Shown in pieces: positions 7,655 through 15,632 of a DNA stretch of 64,000 bases. The stretch covers positions 186,001 through 250,000 of the forward strand of contig NZ_JBGCCH010000007.1 in the NCBI RefSeq assembly GCF_041261205.1, read 5' to 3'. Source of the stretch: Catenulispora sp. MAP5-51 (GTDB taxonomy: Bacteria > Actinomycetota > Actinomycetes > Streptomycetales > Catenulisporaceae). Both the position numbers and the translations under genes were made by a program. Every line of letters starts with the position of its first letter. Positions within the stretch are counted from its first letter, which is position 1. The notes beneath the pieces were generated by a model. That model did not search any database. It had not been told where the DNA came from and saw only the letters and a program-made list of their open reading frames with translations.

Positions 7655-10168
7655 ATGGGCCGCAAGCGCGAAATATCGGTCATATCGAGTCTCGTGGTGG
7701 CGGGGGCGGCCTTCGGCGGTAGCGTCGTCTCGGCACCCAGCGCCTCAGCCGCGAGCATCACGGTCTCCGCCTCCGGTGCGGACGTCGTGGCGATCAACCC
7801 CGCGGAGTTCTCCGGCGCCGCGCCGACGGACCAGGTGAGCACGCAGCTCGCGCAGGTTCTGCGCAACTCCGCGCGGTACCTGGGGACCAGCTGGTACACG
7901 AGCACGTACAACAACAGCCTGGCTTCCGACGGGTATCTGAACCTCGACATCCCCGGGGCCGTCCCCGAGCAGACCTTCCGCCTTCCGGGCATGGCGGCGT
8001 TGTCCATCGCGACCTCGGTCAAGCTGGGCGACTGGGACGCCGGCGCCTCCGGGATCAGCGCGGACGAGGCCGAGAACCGCGCGGCCACCATGGTGCGCTC
8101 GCTCGCCCACCGCTACTACGCGAACAACTCCCTGGCCGGGGTGTCCACGTGGGGCAACAGCTGGCAGTCGCCGCTGTGGGCGTTCTACACCGGCCAGGCG
8201 GCCTGGCTGGTCTGGGACAAGCTGTCCCCCTCCGAGCGCGACGACGTCGCGCGCATGCTGGCCGACGAGGCGAACCACCTGAGCACCGGCAACGATGTCT
8301 TCCTGACCTCGGACAGCGGCAGCCAGCAGCTCTACCAGTACAACAAGGGCGGCACCGACGTCACCCCCGGCGACACCAAGGCCGAGGAGGACAACTACGC
8401 CGCGCAGCTGCTCGGGCTGGCCGTGGCGATGATGCCGAACCACCCCAACGCCGCCAAGTGGCAGCGCCGCAACGAGGACCTGCTGATCGCGGACACCGCG
8501 ACCCAGGCCGACCTGTCCAACCCGGCCGTGGTCAACGGCCGCCCGCTGAACCAGTGGCTGCAGGGCTGGAACGTGCAGCCCGACGGCACCGTGCAGAACC
8601 ACGACATCCTGCACCCGGTGTACATGACGGCGCTGGACCAGTCGCTGCAGCAGGTCGGCACGTTCCAGCTGGCCGGCAGGTGCGCGCCGCAGGCCGTGAA
8701 GGACAACGTCGGCCTGGTCTACAACGCGCTGACGAGTGTGACGTCGTACAAGTACGCGCCGGACCCGAACAACCTCAGCCAGTACGTGACCCCGGCCATC
8801 TCCAACAAGGACGGCCACCCGATCTACGAGTCGGCGACGAACCCGCAGATCAACTACCCGCAGGGCAACGACTGGGGCCTGCAGTTCCCGGACTACTACG
8901 GGTCCTTCGACGCCCTGGTCGGCACCTACGGCCTGGCACCGACCGCGGACACGAACGCGGCCACCCACCTGCAGGCCGAGATCGGTCTGCAGAACCGGTT
9001 CAACACCGGCCAGACCTACGTTCCGTGGAACCCGGTCACCACGCCGGCGAGCCAGGCCGAGAACTCCTACGTCGGGGCCGAGCAGCGGATCGGCCAGATC
9101 TCGGCGCAGGCCTACATGGCCGAGTTCCTGAACCACCACAGCCAGGCGTGCTTCGACAACTCCGGCAACCCGACCCCGCCGAACGTCCCGCCGGCCCAGC
9201 CCACCGCGGTCTCACGACTGGCCGGCAGCGACCGCTACGGGACCGGCGTCGCGGTGTCGCAAGCCCAGTGGTCCAACGCGGGCGGGGACAACACGCCCCG
9301 CGCGATCGCCGACTCCGTGGTGCTGGCGCGCGGCGACAACTTCCCGGACGCGCTGGCCGGCACGCCGCTGGCCAAGCGGGACCGCGGCCCGCTGCTGCTG
9401 ACCGAGCCGACGTCGCTGAACCCGTTGACCGCCAACGAGATCAAGCGGGTCCTGCCCCGGGGCAAGACGGTCTACATCCTCGGCGGCGACCAGGCGGTCT
9501 CGCCGAAGGTGCAGCAGCAGTTGGTGGGCCTGGGCTACAACGTCGTGCGCTTCGGCGGCGCGGACCGCTTCCAGACCTCGCTGCAGATCGCCCAGCAGGG
9601 CATGGGCTCCCCGCACCAGGTCGTGGTGGCCACCGGCCTGGACTTCGCCGACGCCCTGGCCGCCGGCCCGCTGGCCGCCGATGAGGGCAACGCGATCCTG
9701 CTGTCCAACGGCAAGACGCTGGACCCGGGCACCAAGGCCTACATCACCGCCGCCCAGCGCAAGAACGGCGCCGCCGACCCGGCCTTCCACCTCAACGCGG
9801 TGGGCGGCGCGGCGGTCACGGCGACCAAGTACCTGGGCAGCCAGTCGCACGCGCTGATGGGCGCCGACCGGTACCAGACCGCCGCGGCGGTGGCCGCGCG
9901 GTTCGCCGCCGACATGCCGGTGACCCAGTTCGGCATCGCGACCGGCATGTCCTTCGCCGACGCCCTCACCGGCGGCGCGTACATGGCCAACGCCAACGAG
10001 CCGCTGCTGCTGACGGCGCCGACGGTCCTGGCGCCGGCGGACACCGGCCTGCTGAGCGGGATGCGCAGCCAGCTGTCCGCGGTCGCGCTGTTCGGCGGCC
10101 CGGTGGCCATCAAGCAGGTGGTGATGGACCAGATCGCGCACGCGGTCGGCGGCGTCGAGAAGCGCTGA
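7655..10168 (+). CDS. Secreted protein with C-terminal cell-wall-binding repeats (CWB2)
   Basis: An 837-residue exported protein. A Sec signal peptide occupies residues 1-33 (MGRKREIS, hydrophobic core, ASA-type cleavage). Residues about 35-500 form an unrecognised, Trp- and Asn-rich domain (WGNSWQSPLWAFYTGQAAWL, NQWLQGWNVQPDG) that looks like an alpha/alpha-barrel of a polysaccharide-active enzyme. From residue 520 there are three CWB2 repeats, each starting with a G(S/A)DRY or GADRF box (RLAGSDRYGTG, RFGGADRFQTS, LMGADRYQTA) followed by FPDALAG or FADAL and a LLLT segment; these anchor Gram-positive proteins to wall polymers. AAGGAG precedes the ATG. A DasR-like palindrome and a hairpin lie upstream, and a terminator follows. 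Confidence 0.85.
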   Translation: MGRKREISVISSLVVAGAAFGGSVVSAPSASAASITVSASGADVVAINPAEFSGAAPTDQVSTQLAQVLRNSARYLGTSWYTSTYNNSLASDGYLNLDIPGAVPEQTFRLPGMAALSIATSVKLGDWDAGASGISADEAENRAATMVRSLAHRYYANNSLAGVSTWGNSWQSPLWAFYTGQAAWLVWDKLSPSERDDVARMLADEANHLSTGNDVFLTSDSGSQQLYQYNKGGTDVTPGDTKAEEDNYAAQLLGLAVAMMPNHPNAAKWQRRNEDLLIADTATQADLSNPAVVNGRPLNQWLQGWNVQPDGTVQNHDILHPVYMTALDQSLQQVGTFQLAGRCAPQAVKDNVGLVYNALTSVTSYKYAPDPNNLSQYVTPAISNKDGHPIYESATNPQINYPQGNDWGLQFPDYYGSFDALVGTYGLAPTADTNAATHLQAEIGLQNRFNTGQTYVPWNPVTTPASQAENSYVGAEQRIGQISAQAYMAEFLNHHSQACFDNSGNPTPPNVPPAQPTAVSRLAGSDRYGTGVAVSQAQWSNAGGDNTPRAIADSVVLARGDNFPDALAGTPLAKRDRGPLLLTEPTSLNPLTANEIKRVLPRGKTVYILGGDQAVSPKVQQQLVGLGYNVVRFGGADRFQTSLQIAQQGMGSPHQVVVATGLDFADALAAGPLAADEGNAILLSNGKTLDPGTKAYITAAQRKNGAADPAFHLNAVGGAAVTATKYLGSQSHALMGADRYQTAAAVAARFAADMPVTQFGIATGMSFADALTGGAYMANANEPLLLTAPTVLAPADTGLLSGMRSQLSAVALFGGPVAIKQVVMDQIAHAVGGVEKR

Positions 10169-10194
10169 CGCTTTATCTCTAAAGCGATACGGAG

Positions 10195-10232
10195 CCCGTC
10201 GTCCGAGGAATCCCCTTGGACGGCGGGTTTTT
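10195..10232 (+). terminator. Rho-independent terminator with T-run
   Basis: CCCGTCGTCC (10195-10204) pairs with GGACGGCGGG (10218-10227) with one mismatch and is followed by TTTTT. It ends the cell-wall-binding protein gene. Confidence 0.85.
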
Positions 10233-10239
10233 CCATTGA

Positions 10240-10285
10240 CTTGAGCTTTACTCAAGGGATTATTTACAGAACCCTGATACTCAAG
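10240..10285. promoter_or_regulatory. CTCAAG operator-like repeats before the HEYAE protein gene
   Basis: CTTGAG (10240-10245) and CTCAAG (10251-10256) form a perfect inverted repeat with a 5-base loop, and TACTCAAG recurs at 10278-10285. The surrounding sequence is unusually A+T rich for this genome, so the promoter of the next gene is probably here. Confidence 0.45.
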
Positions 10286-10291
10286 CACATT

Positions 10292-10335
10292 CCTTCGTGG
10301 GGCCCGATCGGCCCGCCGCTGCCACCCCACGAAGG
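10292..10335 (+). promoter_or_regulatory. Leader hairpin that contains the ribosome binding site
   Basis: CCTTCGTGGGG (10292-10302) and CCCCACGAAGG (10325-10335) are perfectly complementary, with a 22-base loop that itself holds the palindrome CCGATCGG. The 3' arm overlaps GAAGGAGA, the ribosome binding site of the gene starting at 10342. In an RNA folded this way the site would be masked. Confidence 0.65.
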
Positions 10336-10341
10336 AGACCC

Positions 10342-11271
10342 ATGCGCACGATCCGTATGGCCGCGCTCACCGCTGCCGCCGCCACCGCCTTCACGATGTC
10401 GATGCTGTCGATATCGACGTCCTCGGCCGCAGGCGTGAGCCACTTCGGTGCCAAGCCCGTCGCCAAGAGCATGTCGCGGGCCGCTGTCCCGGCCGCCAGT
10501 GGCGAGACGCTCTCATTGCAGACCAACGGCAAGACCGGCGTGGTGTCCCCGGCCCCCAAGGTGTACCTCGTCTTCTGGGGGTCCCAGTGGTCCAAGGACC
10601 CGGCGGGCGTCGCCCCCGACATGCAGAATCTGTTCAAGGGCCTGTACGGCTCGTCCGACACCTGGGGCACGATCCTGACGCAGTACTGCGAGAACGCGCC
10701 GAAGGGCACCACGAAGTGCCCCTCGACCGCGACGTTCATCCAGCACCCGAGTTCCTCGGCCCTCGGCGGGGTCTGGTTCGACAACGCGGCGGCCGCTCCG
10801 GCGAACGCCACGCAGGCTCAGATCGGCTCGGAGGCGGGCAAGGCCGCCAAGCACTTCGGCAACACGACCCAGGCGCCGAACCTCAACGCGCAGTACGTCG
10901 TCCTGTCCGCGACCGGCACCCACCCGGACGGCTTCCCCAACAGCGGCTTCTGTGCCTGGCACGACTTCACCAGCAGCAGCTACGGCAAGCTGGCCTACAC
11001 GAACATGCCCTACGTGCCGGACCTCGGCGCGGGCGCCTGCACCACGCTCACCGACGGCCGCCTGCTCTCCGGCATCGAGTCCACCGAGACCCACGAGTAC
11101 GCCGAGACCGTCACCGACTTCTGGCCGACCGACGGCTGGAACAACACCGCCAACGGCGAGATCGGCGACGAGTGCGAGAACCTGGACGCCTACGAGACGC
11201 TGACGACCGGGACGTTCGACGTGCAGGGCCTGTGGTCCAACAAGGCGAACGCCTGCGTGACGCACGGCTGA
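10342..11271 (+). CDS. Secreted protein with a zinc-protease-like HEYAE motif
   Basis: A 309-residue exported protein. The signal peptide is MRTIRMAALTAAAATAFTMS with cleavage near residue 32. The mature part has VYLVFWGSQW, a central SGFCAWHDF-like segment (NSGFCAWHDFTSS), a YTNMPYVPD strand, and STETHEYAETVTDFWP with HEYAE at residues 251-255, followed by GDECENLDAY. The HExxE-type box and the downstream acidic Cys segment resemble plant EXORDIUM-like and related bacterial secreted proteins where a HE-containing helix binds metal; peptidase activity is not shown. Six cysteines suggest disulfides. The start was set at ATG 10342 with AAGGAGA upstream. That ribosome site sits in a hairpin arm. 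Confidence 0.8.
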   Translation: MRTIRMAALTAAAATAFTMSMLSISTSSAAGVSHFGAKPVAKSMSRAAVPAASGETLSLQTNGKTGVVSPAPKVYLVFWGSQWSKDPAGVAPDMQNLFKGLYGSSDTWGTILTQYCENAPKGTTKCPSTATFIQHPSSSALGGVWFDNAAAAPANATQAQIGSEAGKAAKHFGNTTQAPNLNAQYVVLSATGTHPDGFPNSGFCAWHDFTSSSYGKLAYTNMPYVPDLGAGACTTLTDGRLLSGIESTETHEYAETVTDFWPTDGWNNTANGEIGDECENLDAYETLTTGTFDVQGLWSNKANACVTHG

Positions 11272-11388
11272 TGAGACGCGCCGGGGCCGGACGGCGGGCA
11301 CGGAGCGGCCCGCCGCCGGAATACCTGTAGCTTTCCCGGACGTTGCCCCGACCAAGGCAATGCCCATAGGGAAGCTAGGGAGTCCAGC

Positions 11389-12204
11389 ATGACCGAGACG
11401 GAGCCGACCACGACGATCCCCGCCGCCCCCGCGGAGTGGAATCAGTGGGCCGACGAACGCGACGCCTCCGTCTCCGCCGAACACGGCGTGCTGGCCCTGG
11501 TCGCGACGCACTGGCTGGACGAGGGCCCGGCGGCACCGATCGAGGGGCTGCCGGGCCTGTGGGCCGCCGAGGGCGACCGGGTCGGCGTCACCGCCGAGCC
11601 CGGCGACGCGCTGCTCGTCGAGGGCGTCCCGGTCGACGGGACCCGGCTGCTGAACCCGGACCTCGCGCCGGATCCGACGGTGCTGTTCCACCAGGGCCGC
11701 AAGCTGGTCCCGATCATCCGCGAGGGCGCTCTGGCGGTGCGGGTCTACGACCCCGAGTCCGAGAACCGCCGCGCCTTCGCGCGGATCGAGCGCTTCCCCC
11801 ACGACCCCGCGCTGGTCTTCGCGGCGCGGTACGAGCCCTATGTCCACGGCCACGTCGAGCAGGTGCTGAACGCCGACGGCCGGCAGCGCGGGCTGGCCCT
11901 GGACGGCGACCTCGTCTTCGAGCACGAGGGCGGCCAGTACCGGCTCGCCGCGACGCGGGACGCCGACGGGAGCTTCGACGTGACCTTCGGCGACGCCACC
12001 AACGGGCCCGACACGTTCGGCTTCCGCCAGCTCGCGGTCCCGGCCCCGCACCCCGGCACCAGCACGACGGTCCTGGACTTCAACCGCGCGCAGCTGCCGC
12101 CGTGCGCCTTCAGCGACCACTTCATCTGCCCGGTGCCGCCGGTCGGCAACCGGCTGGAGCCGGCGGTGGCCGCCGGCGAGAAGCGGCGCGAGGCGCGCCC
12201 CTGA
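11389..12204 (+). CDS. DUF1684 family protein
   Basis: A 271-residue cytoplasmic protein without signal peptide. The C-terminal box VLDFNRAQLPPCAFSDHFICPVPPVGNRL is the hallmark of the DUF1684 family (DFNR..PPCAF...CP.PP..NRL), and the N-terminal WNQWADERDASVSAEHGVLALVATHWL is the usual opening. The family is common in actinobacteria and has no proven biochemical activity. AGGGAG lies upstream of the ATG. It is a single gene between the HEYAE protein and the Rrf2 regulator, all on the same strand, with over 80 bases between them, so probably not an operon. Confidence 0.88.
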   Translation: MTETEPTTTIPAAPAEWNQWADERDASVSAEHGVLALVATHWLDEGPAAPIEGLPGLWAAEGDRVGVTAEPGDALLVEGVPVDGTRLLNPDLAPDPTVLFHQGRKLVPIIREGALAVRVYDPESENRRAFARIERFPHDPALVFAARYEPYVHGHVEQVLNADGRQRGLALDGDLVFEHEGGQYRLAATRDADGSFDVTFGDATNGPDTFGFRQLAVPAPHPGTSTTVLDFNRAQLPPCAFSDHFICPVPPVGNRLEPAVAAGEKRREARP

Positions 12205-12288
12205 CCGGAGCGCGGGGCCGGGCCGCGAGCGGTCGCGCACCCAATTCCCACGGAACCGATGGGTTTACCGGCTGTTAGCATCGGCAGC

Positions 12289-12744
12289 GTGCAGATCTCA
12301 GCAAAAGCCGACTACGCGGTCCGGGTGATGCTCGAGCTCGCGGCCCACGGACCGGACCTGGTGAAGTCCACGGTCCTGATCGACCACCAGGGCCTGCCGC
12401 GCAAGTTCGTCGAGTCCATCCTGGTCGAGCTGCGCCGCGCCGACCTGATCCGCAGCCACCGCGGCGCCGAGGGCGGCTACAGCCTGGCCCGCCCGGCCTC
12501 GGCCATCTCCATCGGCCAGGTGATCCGCGCCGTCGACGGGCCGCTGGCCGAGGTCCGGGGCCTGCGCCCGCACGAGACCGAGTACAGCAACGCCGCGCAG
12601 CACCTGTCGGACGTGTGGGTCGCGGCGCGCGCGGCGCTGCGCAAGGTGCTCGACGAGACCAGCCTCGCGCACGTGCTCAGCGGGAAGCTGCCGGCGCACG
12701 TGCGCCGGATGGCGGAGTCGCCGGAGGCCTGGCTGCCGCGGTGA
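12289..12744 (+). CDS. Rrf2-family regulator lacking cluster-binding cysteines
   Basis: A 151-residue protein with the Rrf2 winged helix: QISAKADYAVRVMLELA, GLPRKFVESILVELRRADLI and HRGAEGGYSLARP, then a dimerisation helix. It has no cysteine at all, so unlike IscR, NsrR or RsrR it cannot carry an iron-sulfur cluster; such members sense other signals. The GTG start at 12289 was chosen because MQISAKADYA aligns with the family start and a -10-like TTAGCAT lies close upstream, suggesting a leaderless or short-leader transcript. Its target is unknown. Confidence 0.85.
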   Translation: MQISAKADYAVRVMLELAAHGPDLVKSTVLIDHQGLPRKFVESILVELRRADLIRSHRGAEGGYSLARPASAISIGQVIRAVDGPLAEVRGLRPHETEYSNAAQHLSDVWVAARAALRKVLDETSLAHVLSGKLPAHVRRMAESPEAWLPR

Positions 12745-12787
12745 GGACGGCGGTGAGGACGGCGCGGTGAGAATGGCGCGCGGTCCC

Positions 12788-13030
12788 CTACTGCCCCGGC
12801 GCGCCGCCGTCGTGCTGCGTGCTGCAACCCGCCCCGGACTGCTGCCCCGACCACTGCCACGGCGCGCCGCACCAGGTGTTCGCGAAGTCCAGAGTCCCCG
12901 GGGCCGGCGGCGCGGTGGTGGCGTCCGGGCCGAGGGGGAGGGGGCCGAGGCTGACGTCGGCACTCGCGGCGGAGGTGCCGCCGGCGACGACGCACAGGGT
13001 CAGGGCGGCCAAGCTTGCGATCTTGCGCAT
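12788..13030 (-). CDS. Small secreted Cys-containing protein
   Basis: An 80-residue protein with a clear signal peptide (MRKIASLAALTLCVVAGG, cleavage after SAASA at about 24). The mature peptide of about 56 residues starts with DVSLGPLPLGPDATT and ends with two Cys (DFANTWCGAPW and GAGCSTQHDGG) and two Trp in an aromatic/Gln-rich segment. GGAAGGAA lies just upstream of the ATG. It is transcribed toward the Rrf2 gene and lies downstream of the S53 peptidase gene on the same strand. No family recognised. Confidence 0.7.
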   Translation of the reverse strand: MRKIASLAALTLCVVAGGTSAASADVSLGPLPLGPDATTAPPAPGTLDFANTWCGAPWQWSGQQSGAGCSTQHDGGAPGQ

Positions 13031-13123
13031 GAGGGTTCCTTCCGATCAGCTCAAGGCGCCCAACCGCCCGCGCCGCCGACCGGTCACGGCCCTTGACCCC
13101 ATCGGGCGAACGCCCGGCGGCCT

Positions 13124-15529
13124 TCACCCCTCTTTCTTGTCGCCGTTCTTGTCGCCGTCGACCTCTTCCTTCGGAGCCGGCTTGTAGGAGGTGATGTACG
13201 CCGCCGTCGGCGAGCCGAGCCCGGTCGCGGTGTCGTATCCCCTGCGGGCGCTCAGGCCGTGGTCCGCGCCGAGCTTGAACAGGCGCGCCTCGTGCACGGC
13301 GCCGAACATCCCGTGGTCCACGACGGCCGAGATCGTCTTCGGCGCGCCCTTCGGGCTCGCGACGATGTCGGTGAGCTGCTTGGTGCCGGCCCGCTTGTAC
13401 AACGCGGGGTTGGCGAAGCCCAGCGCGCCGCCGGCGGCCTGCATGGCGTCGGCCTGGACCGCGACGAACATCGGGGCGGCGGCCGAGGTGCCGCCGACCA
13501 CGTCCTGGCCGTAGCCGCCGAGCGTCGGGTCGGTGTGCCCGGTGAGCACGGCGGTCAGCAGGTCGCCGTCCATCGCGACGTCGGGCACGGTGCGCATCGG
13601 GGTGAGGCTGGCCTTGCCCTTGGGGTGCGCCAGAGCCGCCGGCACCACGCCCTTCTGGTACCCCGGCCGGCCGAAATCGGTGCTGGCGCCGCCGCCCCCG
13701 CCGAAGTAGAACTGCCCGGGCAGCGGGGCCCACTTGCTGCCGTCGCCGGACAGATCCGAGCGCAGGTCGCCCATCGGCGCCTCCCAGTGCCGGGTCCCGT
13801 CCGGCGCGAGGGCCAGCGCGGTGCCGCCGACGGCCGTCACCCACGGCGAGGCCGCCGGCCACTCCAGCTGCGGCCGCCCCGACCCCTGGTCGCACCCCGG
13901 CCCGTCCAGCCCCGCGGCCTGGTCCCCGCAGTCGCCGGTGGCGAACGCGAACCCGATGCCCTCGGCCGCGCCGGCGGTGAAGATCTGCTCCTCCTGCGCG
14001 ACCAGCGCCGGATCGATGTCCCCGCCGGCGGAGTGCATGATCTCCCCGAACGACCCGGTGACCAGATCCGCCGCGTGCTTGTCGACGACCGAGGCCAGCG
14101 TCGCGGCGATGTCCGAGTCCTGACACGAGGCGGCGCCGAAGTAGTGCACGACCGCGTCCGGCGCCAGCCCGTGCGCCATCTCGACGTCCAGCGCCTCCTC
14201 CCCGCCCCACGCCGCAGGGGTCTCACACACGTCGTCCCCGAGATGCTTCCACGCCCCGCGGTCCACGGATTCCAGGTACTGACCGGTCCCGAACGCCTTG
14301 TCCCCGACCGACTTCGCGAACCTGTCGGCGTCGGCGTGCATGGTCGGCGAGCCGTAGGCGTCGACGATCCCGATGATCGCGCCCTTGCCGCTGAACCCCG
14401 ACGCGGTGACCCCGTACGCGGCGCGCAGCCGCTTCGGGCTGTACCCGCAGGCCACGAGCGGATCGGGCTTGTTGTACCCCTCCGGCAGCCCGGTGGCGGG
14501 GGAGCCGCCCCAGTCGGTGGAGCAGGCGGCGGACGTGGTGGCCAGCAGGGTCGGATCGCCCGCGTCGGCCGGCAGGCTGCGCTTGATCGGGCCGCCGACG
14601 ATGACGGGGCCGCCCGGGGCGCCGGGTCCGCTCGGCTGCATGGGGCCGCCGGGATTCACGCCGACGGTGGGGCTGCCCGGTGCCACGGGGCCGTTGGCGG
14701 TGGGTGTTCCGGGACCGTTCGGCTGCATGGGGCCGCCGGGATTCACGCCTGTGGTGGGACTGCCCGGTGCCACGGGGCCGTTGGCGGTGGGTGTTCCGGG
14801 GCCGCTTGGCTGCATCGGACCGCCGGGATTCACTCCGACTCTGGGGCCCGACGGCGCCACGGGACCGTTGGCGGTGGGCGTCCCGGGACCGCTGGGCTGC
14901 ATCGGACCGCCGGGATCGACCCGCGTGGTCGGGGCCTCGAGCGTCGCCGGCTGCATCGGCCCGCCGGGGTTGATCCCGTCGCCCGGCAGCGCCCTGTGAC
15001 GCGGGCCCGCGGTGACCCGATACGAGAACTGCCGCATCCCCTGCGGCTCCGGTACCAGCCCCGCGACGCTCGACACGGTCCCGGCCAGCTCGGCCGGTAC
15101 CGCCGCGGCGGCCCGTGCCTCGTATCCCTCGTCCTCGGTGATCCGCGGCTGCGGCGGGTGGCCGAAGGCCTTCTTGACCTCGTCCGAGGTCCCGGCCACG
15201 TCGATCCAGTGGCTGTTCTCGCCGGTGACCCGGAGCCCGCCGTCGGCCAGCCACTGGTGCACCTGCTTCAGCTGCGCCGCCGTCGGCCCGAACTTCTCCT
15301 GGACCTGCGCCGGTGTCAGGAAGCGCCGGTACTGCGCGCTGTGCGGGTCCGCCACCGCGGTCGCGAACTGCCGCAACCCGTCCGGGTCGGCGCCGGCCAA
15401 CCCGATCCGCGCAGTAGTAGGACCATCCACGGACGCCGCGCCCGTGGTCGCCGCCGACACCGCGTTCGGTGCCGCCATCAATGCCGCGGCCGCCAACGTG
15501 GCCGTGACGTGCCCGAACCGCCCAACCAT
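13124..15529 (-). CDS. Secreted S53 (sedolisin/kumamolisin) serine-carboxyl peptidase
   Basis: An 801-residue exported peptidase. Signal peptide at residues 1-27 (MVGRFGHVTATLAAAALMAA). The activation pro-domain follows (DPHSAQYRRFLTPAQVQEKFGP). Residues about 195-300 are a Pro/Gly linker with five PGGPMQP boxes in a 29-residue repeat. The catalytic domain contains EEALDVE with the Glu/Asp pair (about 441), the SFGE oxyanion segment (about 491) and the serine in GGTSAAAP (about 681); the C-terminus is Lys/Asp rich. The start MVGRFGHV was chosen by signal peptide and by the GAGGGCGAG ribosome site; an upstream ATG at 15577 precedes that site. The ribosome site lies in a long hairpin. Confidence 0.9.
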   Translation of the reverse strand: MVGRFGHVTATLAAAALMAAPNAVSAATTGAASVDGPTTARIGLAGADPDGLRQFATAVADPHSAQYRRFLTPAQVQEKFGPTAAQLKQVHQWLADGGLRVTGENSHWIDVAGTSDEVKKAFGHPPQPRITEDEGYEARAAAAVPAELAGTVSSVAGLVPEPQGMRQFSYRVTAGPRHRALPGDGINPGGPMQPATLEAPTTRVDPGGPMQPSGPGTPTANGPVAPSGPRVGVNPGGPMQPSGPGTPTANGPVAPGSPTTGVNPGGPMQPNGPGTPTANGPVAPGSPTVGVNPGGPMQPSGPGAPGGPVIVGGPIKRSLPADAGDPTLLATTSAACSTDWGGSPATGLPEGYNKPDPLVACGYSPKRLRAAYGVTASGFSGKGAIIGIVDAYGSPTMHADADRFAKSVGDKAFGTGQYLESVDRGAWKHLGDDVCETPAAWGGEEALDVEMAHGLAPDAVVHYFGAASCQDSDIAATLASVVDKHAADLVTGSFGEIMHSAGGDIDPALVAQEEQIFTAGAAEGIGFAFATGDCGDQAAGLDGPGCDQGSGRPQLEWPAASPWVTAVGGTALALAPDGTRHWEAPMGDLRSDLSGDGSKWAPLPGQFYFGGGGGASTDFGRPGYQKGVVPAALAHPKGKASLTPMRTVPDVAMDGDLLTAVLTGHTDPTLGGYGQDVVGGTSAAAPMFVAVQADAMQAAGGALGFANPALYKRAGTKQLTDIVASPKGAPKTISAVVDHGMFGAVHEARLFKLGADHGLSARRGYDTATGLGSPTAAYITSYKPAPKEEVDGDKNGDKKEG
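14628..14960 (-). repeat. 87-base tandem repeat inside the S53 peptidase gene
   Basis: The anchor GGCTGCAT occurs at 14634, 14721, 14808 and 14895, exactly 87 bases apart, with a further copy at 14949. It encodes a 29-residue unit containing PGGPMQP and TPTANGPVAP between pro-domain and catalytic domain. The copies are nearly identical, so the array is recent or kept homogeneous. Confidence 0.9.
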
Positions 15530-15536
15530 GCCAGAC

Positions 15537-15596
15537 TCGCCCTCTGCTCGTCCTACCCGGGAGACCGGGTAGGACATTAGCCATGGCAGAGGGCGA
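15537..15596 (-). promoter_or_regulatory. Nested hairpin over the leader of the S53 peptidase
   Basis: An inner perfect repeat, TCCTACCCGG (15551-15560) and CCGGGTAGGA (15565-15574) with loop GAGA, is enclosed by an outer perfect 11-base repeat, TCGCCCTCTGC (15537-15547) and GCAGAGGGCGA (15586-15596). On the minus strand the 3' outer arm is the GAGGGCGA ribosome site of the peptidase whose ATG is at 15529. It also lies just after the stop of the efflux gene and could work as its terminator, although no T-run follows. Confidence 0.65.
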
Positions 15597-15632
15597 ATCG
15601 ACGGATTTTGATACCTCGCGTGTCGGTGGCTC

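Noticed and set aside
14628-14960. CRISPR-like repeat array
   Set aside because: The 87-base units are head to tail with no unique spacers and encode an in-frame Pro/Gly linker.
15529-15577. Upstream ATG (15577) for the S53 peptidase
   Set aside because: It lies inside the hairpin, upstream of the ribosome site, and would put 16 polar residues before the signal peptide.
13259-15580. Long plus-strand open frame opposite the S53 peptidase
   Set aside because: Shadow of the real gene caused by high G+C; low-complexity Arg/Gly/Val composition and no ribosome site.
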